Shown one piece after another: positions 45,601 through 64,000 of a DNA stretch of 64,000 bases. Origin of the DNA: Sinotaia quadrata (Eukaryota; Mollusca; Gastropoda; Architaenioglossa; Viviparidae); assembly GCA_028829895.1 (NCBI GenBank), contig CM054178.1:20154006-20218005 (forward strand). The letters are read 5' to 3'. The translations under genes and the position numbers were made by a program. The notes under the pieces were generated by a model. It did no database searches. It was given only the letters and a program-made list of their open reading frames with translations, and was not told the origin of the DNA. The first letter of the stretch is position 1. The number at the start of each line of letters is the position of its first letter.

Positions 45601-46349
45601 ATACCTTTGTGAGTAAAAGTAAATTCTAATTAGGGAAATCTCAGAGCACATAAATATAAACTAGAACCTAAAACTAAAACTAGAGTCTTAGTTAAGCATT
45701 AAAACTAAAATTAGAAGTAAACCTTGATAGAAAGAGATATTGATGGGACCATTAAAAAAGACTTGCAGGTTAAATGACATTTGTTTATTTGTATCGAACT
45801 TTGTTTATTATTGAACTCTGATATAAGTAGCGGCGCCAGAACTCTGAAATAATGACTGTTCTATTATGTTGTAAAATGCCTAGGCAATGTTAGAAGTAGT
45901 ACTGCATGAAGAAATTGAATATTGTATTTCTTTGATTTTATTCATCATTTATCATGTTTCTTTCTTCTTTCTTCCCCCTTTCCCATGGGTGTGAGTGTGG
46001 ATGGCTGACTGACTAACCAAAGTGTGAGAGGAAAACTATAGACCAATAAATTTGAACTCGTACTCTGATATTGCGGCTTTCTCCTGTCTATGGTTTCGAA
46101 AGAGTGGTTGCTGTCGTTGTTATACGTTGTGTCGTCTGTGCCGTCTACACTTCACCCCTACCCGTATGCAAGCACACATGCAAACATGTCGGCAATACGT
46201 AACCTACACGCAGAATTAAATTCGAGCCAAACAAACATCTTGGTATTCTGTGTGTGGATTTGTCATTCTCTTTATGCAAGTCCTACGTGGAGCCGGCAAG
46301 CCACCATCCCTCTCCCCTCCGGCCGGAGAAGGGAGGGTGGGTGGTGACA
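42601..46349 (+). mobile_element. Gypsy-like LTR retrotransposon, internally deleted
   Basis: Flanked by ATGCA on both sides (42596-42600 and 46350-46354), a 5-bp target duplication. It starts with 69 bp of 5' LTR (TGTCACGAAAATC...), then jumps to non-coding internal sequence (42670-43935), a purine-rich run AAAAAGGAGGAGGGA (43936-43950) in polypurine-tract position, and a full 3' LTR. No gag or pol remains. It is related to the solo LTR at 13961-16155. Confidence 0.82.
43953..46349 (+). repeat. 3' LTR of the element at 42601-46349
   Basis: Starts TGTCAAGAAAATC and ends GGTGACA (TG...CA with short inverted ends). Has a TATA-like TGTATAAAAGAGG near 44748 and a GAGATGAGAAACGAAG-type tandem region (about 45222-45345). 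2397 bp against 2195 bp for the solo copy; the difference includes scattered indels. Confidence 0.85.
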
Positions 46350-46640
46350 ATGCATCAGTTGCATAGAAGGAATCATCGTGTTCCTCGTCATATTCGTCCT
46401 CGACCGCAAGACGGTTTTCTCCATCAGGAATTCCCTCTTTACTCGCGATAATTTTGGTTTTCCCAATGTTTCCATCAAGACAAATGTATTTTAGTTGGCT
46501 ATCAGTGGTGACTGCTGTCCATTGCCAACCGTAGTCTTATGGAGTTATCTGTTACCGTTCTTTATCTGTTCGTAGTTTATTTGACGCGGTCTTTCATTAG
46601 CTGGTTCAGAAATGTAAATGACGCCCTGGGTTGTGTCCTC
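46350..46640 (-). pseudogene. Coding-like segment, proximal part (split by an LTR element)
   Basis: Minus-strand frames read TTQGVIYISEPANERPRQIN and, after a shift, WTAVTTDSQLKYICLDGNIG, then EGIPDGENRLAVEDEYDEEH. The composition is strongly protein-like but broken by at least one frameshift and a stop. The unidentified protein could be a processed pseudogene or an unrecognised mobile-element ORF. The LTR element lies inside it. Confidence 0.35.
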
Positions 46641-46649
46641 TATGATCTA

Positions 46650-47194
46650 GGTCTGTTGCTTGTGAAATAATTGAAAATGAAGTTGTGTATCTTTAACCAG
46701 ACAGAATCTACATGACCCATAATGTCAAATATAGAATCTCTAAACAATATTTTACGTATAGAGAAGGCAAAACCTATCAATGTTAAATATGTGTGGCACT
46801 TGAATAATTTTAAAATGGCAACCATGTGCGGTATATATTACTGTTAATTGCTAAGAATGGTTTAAAAATATTCACCTTCACTGTATAGAAAAGGCGTTAC
46901 TTAATTCGACCGATTATTCCCTATTTTATCTACTAATTCCAATTATTACAAAGCATGTGACATAAACAGAATGTATATCGCCATAGATACACAGCAAAAC
47001 TTTCGAATTTACAGATTTACAGATACATGAAGAGCATACACAACTCGTTTTTGCGTTCTGTCAGCAACAACATCAACAAAATTAAAGCTATGAAGCAAGG
47101 AGAAAGAAGTACGACGTGTTGGGCTTACTGTCGTCTTTAATATCACTGACAATTTCGGAGTTCATATTTTTTTTAAATATCGTCTTGAAAATCA
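46650..47194. other. Intergenic, nothing recognised
   Basis: No repeat or coding similarity identified. Confidence 0.45.
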
Positions 47195-47737
47195 ATTACA
47201 CGTAAGATGTTTCAGCCAGAATACTTGATCTAGACTGGGGCTTTCCAGCTTGCCATCTTTCGTACCTTCTTCTTAATGTCTTTCTCACTGATTGTGACGG
47301 TGCAATGTTCAGATGTCTCTTTATGATCATCTTTCAGTTCCTGAATCCATCTGGCGGAGTGTTGTGCGTATTTGGATTGCTCCAAATGTTTTCCCAGAAG
47401 GTCTTGGTATCATGAATGTTTGGTATTTGTTGTTCTGTTCTGGAATTTCCTTTGAATTCTTGGTATAGTCTTCCAGGGTCAGTTCGGAATATTTTGTTCT
47501 GTTGGAATTGCTGACCTCTTGCAGTGTATCTCTTCAGACGGTGACTGAGTCCTTGAAGTCTTTGCTTTGCATCTTTTATTGCAGACTTAGTGCTTCTGCA
47601 GTTGAGATGGTATTTGCCTTCAGTTTTCCCTTATTTTGTTCTACTGCAGCCATTTGGCTTATTTCTCTTCTAGTACAATCTATTTTCTTTTATATTCTCT
47701 TCTTCCATGGTGGTACTGATGGTTTCTGTGTTTGTGT
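47195..47737 (-). mobile_element. Dong/R4-like retrotransposon fragment (5' region)
   Basis: About 47205-47640 matches about 19760-20218 of copy 1 (N-terminal part of the ORF) with small deletions. It extends about 95 bp further 5' (peptide like PSVPPWKKRI and REISQMAAVEQNKGKLK), sequence missing from both long copies. A (TAG)n run abuts its 5' side. Confidence 0.8.

Positions 47738-47771
<34 letters not shown>
47738..47771 (+). repeat. (TAG)n microsatellite
   Basis: Short trinucleotide run at the 5' side of the retrotransposon fragment. Confidence 0.9.
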
Positions 47772-47772
<1 letters not shown>

Positions 47773-48249
47773 TTATTATTGCATATTACAGAGAGATTGT
47801 AAACAATAGGTATCAATATGTGGGTTTATGTAACTGAGAAATTTTGTATATCATTGAAATTGTCATATGTATAATTCATTTTTTCTTTTTAGTAAAACAA
47901 TATTGTTAAATTAATTGAACTTTATACGCATATTGATCAGATAATCTTATTATGGAGAAGACAGTGGGTGGATGGGGTCTCACTAAATTTAAATTAAAAT
48001 CAGTTTGTCTTCTCTTCTAGTAAGATATTTTCTAACTGAGGAAACCTTATATGACTGTAAATGTTGCTTTATGTTATGGGATTTTGAAATCGTTTACAAC
48101 GCCAAAATATCTTCCAAGTATGAGACGAGTGGTGTTGGAGGATCATTAATAAAATAAAATTAATAATTTAATCACTTTAAATTAGTTATGAAAGATTATT
48201 TATTAATAATAATCATTTCATTAACTGAGATTCCAGTGTCACACATAGT

Positions 48250-48338
48250 CACCGATATTTCCTTATCGACTTGCCGATTACATCGAATACACATGCGACT
48301 TCCTGATTAGTGGTATCATCATCAAAACGTATTTCAAA
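48250..48338 (+). promoter_or_regulatory. Conserved block upstream of the gene 2 start codon
   Basis: Counterpart of 670-759 upstream of gene 1. The similarity is patchy but ordered, and ends in the CAAAATG start context. Confidence 0.35.
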
Positions 48339-60716
<12,378 letters not shown>

Positions 60717-61224
60717 GTAAGTTAGCATCGTTTTCTCGTCTTTCCTGATTCTGAGTTACAAATAAACAAGCAAATGTATAAAAGAAGAAATAATTATAGT
60801 GTGTTTCATACTTTTGAAATATTCATGTCCAGACACTTGCTAGAGCATGATTTAAAACGAAACAAATAAGACAACATTCAGATAAGAGAAAATATAAAGT
60901 AGTATTCCATATGCGAACTGATTTAATCAGAAACATTTTCTAGAGTGTACAAGAAGTATGACAGTGCAAAAGATGCTTTCACACATTTATTAATTAATTA
61001 TTATATTTATGCTGCTAATATTTAGTGTGATGATAATTGAAAACAAACTTCCTGCTCTGCACTTTAACAAACATGTAAGGGAGTCATCATTCTCCAGAAC
61101 CATAGTTGAACGATAGCCTGAAGCATCTATTGTTTTATTCAGTAATATCATTTGAATTCTAGGTTTATTCTTCTTGAGTTAATTTTGAAAGTTTTATTCT
61201 ATTTAAAAAGTTTAATTCTTGCTG

Positions 61225-61450
61225 TGTATTTCTTCAGACGGTGGCTGAGTCCTATTGATCTTTGTTTTGCATCTTCAATTGCGTTCTTAATGTTTCTGCA
61301 ATTGAGATAGTATTGATGGTTAATTATGCTTTCAGTTTTCCCTTATCCCTGCTGTCATGTGGCTTATTTCTTTCCTAGTTGCACTCTTTTCTATTTTCTA
61401 CTTTTTCTATTCTTCTCTTCCATGATTGTACTGAAGGTTTTCTTTTACAA
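61225..61450 (-). mobile_element. Dong/R4-like retrotransposon fragment (5' region)
   Basis: Matches about 47520-47710: 'tgtatttcttcagacggtg.ctgagtcct', 'ctttg.tttgcatctt', 'ttctgcaattgagat', 'cagttttcccttat', 'ggcttatttct', 'cttctcttccatg'. More diverged than the copies in gene 1. Confidence 0.7.
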
Positions 61451-64000
61451 AGGCATATATCATACTATTGGTTTCAGTGACATTTTCTGTGGGGAATGTC
61501 TTGTTGACATTTTTGTATTATAAATTGCAGTTCGTTGAGGTTTTGCTGTTTTGCAACCATATTGTTGTGGTTCTGCAAACATAAGATTTATTTTTGTTCA
61601 TGAAGCATTTTGTGTCTAAAATACATTCGTGTTATTCAGTTAGATCGTTCGCTAGTTCTCCTTCGTGGATGTCAACTGGCTTTGCCTCTTGTGAGGTTGT
61701 GGAAATTTTATTACATTCTATTACAGTGCACAGGTTTGTGATATTTGTTGCTGATCTATCTTTGTTGTACTAGAGCTGTAATTAGCCTAATTTGCATGAT
61801 CGATCTATTCTGGTCCAGAAGTACATGCTCACTGATAATATCAACTAATATGTGTTTGAGCCAGAGTTCATAGTTGTTGTTTTTTTGGAAAGGTGGATGT
61901 ACGTTTGTACAGAGCTGTGTGTGCGTGTGCGTAGCGCTTGTTTTGCCTGGCAGCAAAGTAGGTCACCGGCCGCTAGTTTGAATCGCGCGGCGCGGTCTGC
62001 TATAGTAATGTGTATGGCTGTGCCATTGTGTACGTGTTTAACCGCCTTATATTATGTATTTATTAAGCAAAGTTATTGTTTATGTATTCTAATAGGTAGT
62101 GGGATGTAGTTTGTATTTGTAATTTTGTAAGTTAGTTTATATTGTTTTCTTAGTGTATTCTATGATTTATGTATGTGTACATGGTTTTCCCTGGCACAGG
62201 AATATAGTTAATTATTTTATTTGATAATTTATTTTGTGAAATATATTGTAAGGAAGTATTGTATTTAAAGAGTATTTAATGTAGTATTTTTTTATAGTTA
62301 AAGTATTATTTAATTATAAGTTGTTCCAAAGATTAGAACGAATGTACCTGTCACAGTCTGATAAAAATGTCATGACTTTCTGACCCACTTGTTATTTACT
62401 TCAAATATTGAGATTTGAAATTTCTTTGTTTGGAGCTCTCTCGTGATATTCATATCAAGAGGCTTCCAGCAAAGAGGTCACGACGTTATGTAACTTTAGG
62501 CCCATTGTCTAGGTTCTAGAACCAACTACATGCCACGCGATCCGTCACGTGATATGCTTTATGCTTTCTCATAAATATTGGTAAAACGCACCAGTCCGAC
62601 ACTGTGAGAAAACAATTAGCTACACACACCACGTTAGCTACTCGAGTCATACGGACAGGCCGGTGAGGTAGATGAGAATAGACACTTCGACTTCTCATAA
62701 GGTATCATTTTTATTTGATTGTATTCTGTATATTTTAACTATGTATGTATTTGTGCCATGTATTATATTGTATTGCTATATACTTGAGCACGGTTCGTTG
62801 AAATGACTGAAAACCTATAAGTTATGGAATATAAATTCATTGTAACTCTTTTCCATTGTAACTTTAATTTATATTGCTTTTAAATTCACTAGAGCCAGAA
62901 ATGCCTGCGCTCGATATGAATTTCTCATGTAATTCATTTATTGCGTGTAATTTTAATTGTAAATTGTGAAGCGCTTTGTTGATTTGAATTACCCCTTTTG
63001 TATGAACATTAATTTAACGTTGTATATAATTTTATGATTCATACGTCATGCACTGTTAAATGAAACATGCGTGAGAAGATTACATTTTCTAAATCTAAAT
63101 TGTAAACGACGCGTAGTCGAATTTCTAATTCAAAGCATTTAAACTGAAACGTGCTTAAGTAGCGAAACACTAGTAGACTATTATGGGACACATTTGCTTT
63201 CCCCAGGTCGGCCTTTGCTTTGTTCTGCCTTCCTTGTCTGCATCCTTGAACTTGGACAAGTTGTCTTTGTCTTCGTCCTGAAGACCTGTACAAGCTGGTT
63301 TGAATTCTGAGGAGAGAATTCAATTATTCTGAGAGTCCACACCACTGTAAGCAGCGTCAACAAGTAGACGTATGCTGGTCTAAACTCAAGTTCACTAGCG
63401 ACATAAAAGGATAATTTCCACTGTATGCCACGTGCATTTCCGCTGATGTGACTATTGTGAGAAGACCGGTACGGACTGGAATAACGAGACCAGGCGATAC
63501 AGAGACTTACAGCTGAGTATTCCTCAGTTAATACAAAGTTCATAAGGAAACAATTGGGCACTTTTTCTCTCTAGAAACTTTAAGCACATACGTGCGAGAA
63601 TTAAGAAATAGACTTTCGCGCTCGTATTTGGTTATTGTTAAATTGTTAAACTTTATTAAATCTTATTTTAATTGTTAAACCTCTTCGTAGTTAATTTTTA
63701 TGCATAATAGACCTAAAGATTACTTCTTGGATTGGATGGGGGCGGTTGAGCTGAATGACATAACGAATGCATATTAATTTAGAGGAATTTAACGACTCCA
63801 ACCCAGCTAACGTACGCAATTTATCAGTTTGTAAATCTGTCGTCTGCACTACAAGACACATTTTTAAATTAGTCAAGTGATAAGTTGAGCAACCAGTCTG
63901 TATAGGATATGAGAGAAGGAATTAATTTATCTATTATCTTTTAAAGTCCTTAATTATCCTAGGCAGGGTCTATAAATAAATACTGGAAACGTAACAGTAC
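61451..64000 (+). other. Unassigned, probably intron of gene 2
   Basis: No module exon, zinc-finger or reverse-transcriptase signature was recognised. A locally GC-rich stretch (about 61900-62040) and a TATA-like tctataaataaa (about 63970) hint at an unidentified LTR or promoter-bearing repeat, without further support. Confidence 0.4.

Noticed and set aside
63181..63561. 126-residue minus-strand frame
   Set aside because: No recognisable domain, overlapping frames, in unassigned AT-rich DNA; not enough to call a gene.

Overview
The window looks like animal nuclear DNA, most likely from a mollusc and probably a cephalopod. Small exons with canonical splice sites sit in AT-rich introns packed with microsatellites (ATCT, GT/CA, CT, ATT, TAG) and decayed transposons. 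The cephalopod assignment is inference from repeat style and gene content; no species marker was identified.

Gene 1 (+ strand, 760-33260) can be assembled exon by exon. A signal-peptide exon is followed by ten exons that each encode one six-cysteine EGF-like module, all in phase 1-1. Then come a transmembrane exon, a candidate small basic exon and a terminal cytoplasmic exon. With the candidate exon included, the spliced frame closes exactly at 543 codons plus stop. The product would be a type I membrane receptor of the multiple-EGF (MEGF/Draper/SREC-like) kind without an EMI domain. Its tail carries a YxxL-x8-YxxL motif matching the ITAM consensus. A decayed eleventh module lies at 4264.

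Gene 2 (+ strand, from 48339 past the window end) is a tandem paralogue of the 5' third of gene 1; introns are alignable as well as exons. One of its module exons has an in-frame stop, another has lost its 3' splice site, and two look sound. Between the genes, on the minus strand, lies a receptor-type protein tyrosine phosphatase (PTP) relic (39907-41203).

Mobile DNA fills most of the rest. The 10.9-kb intron at 11455-22344 holds a pogo/Tigger-like non-autonomous DNA transposon with TA target duplications, a 2.2-kb solo LTR with a perfect 5-bp duplication, and three same-strand copies of a non-LTR retrotransposon with a restriction-like endonuclease domain, embedded in (ATT)n arrays like Dong/R4-clade elements. 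A related LTR element (42601-46349, matching 5-bp flanks) lies between the genes. Gypsy pol/gag relics occur at 8660-9800 and 57000-57990, and a frameshifted repeat-borne protein at 30603-31177. A degenerate 23-bp minisatellite follows the same exon in both genes. A near-perfect 93-bp hairpin sits at 41295-41387.

No tRNA, rRNA or CRISPR array was found. Large parts of 33.6-37.8 kb, 41.4-42.5 kb and 61.5-64 kb show nothing recognisable.
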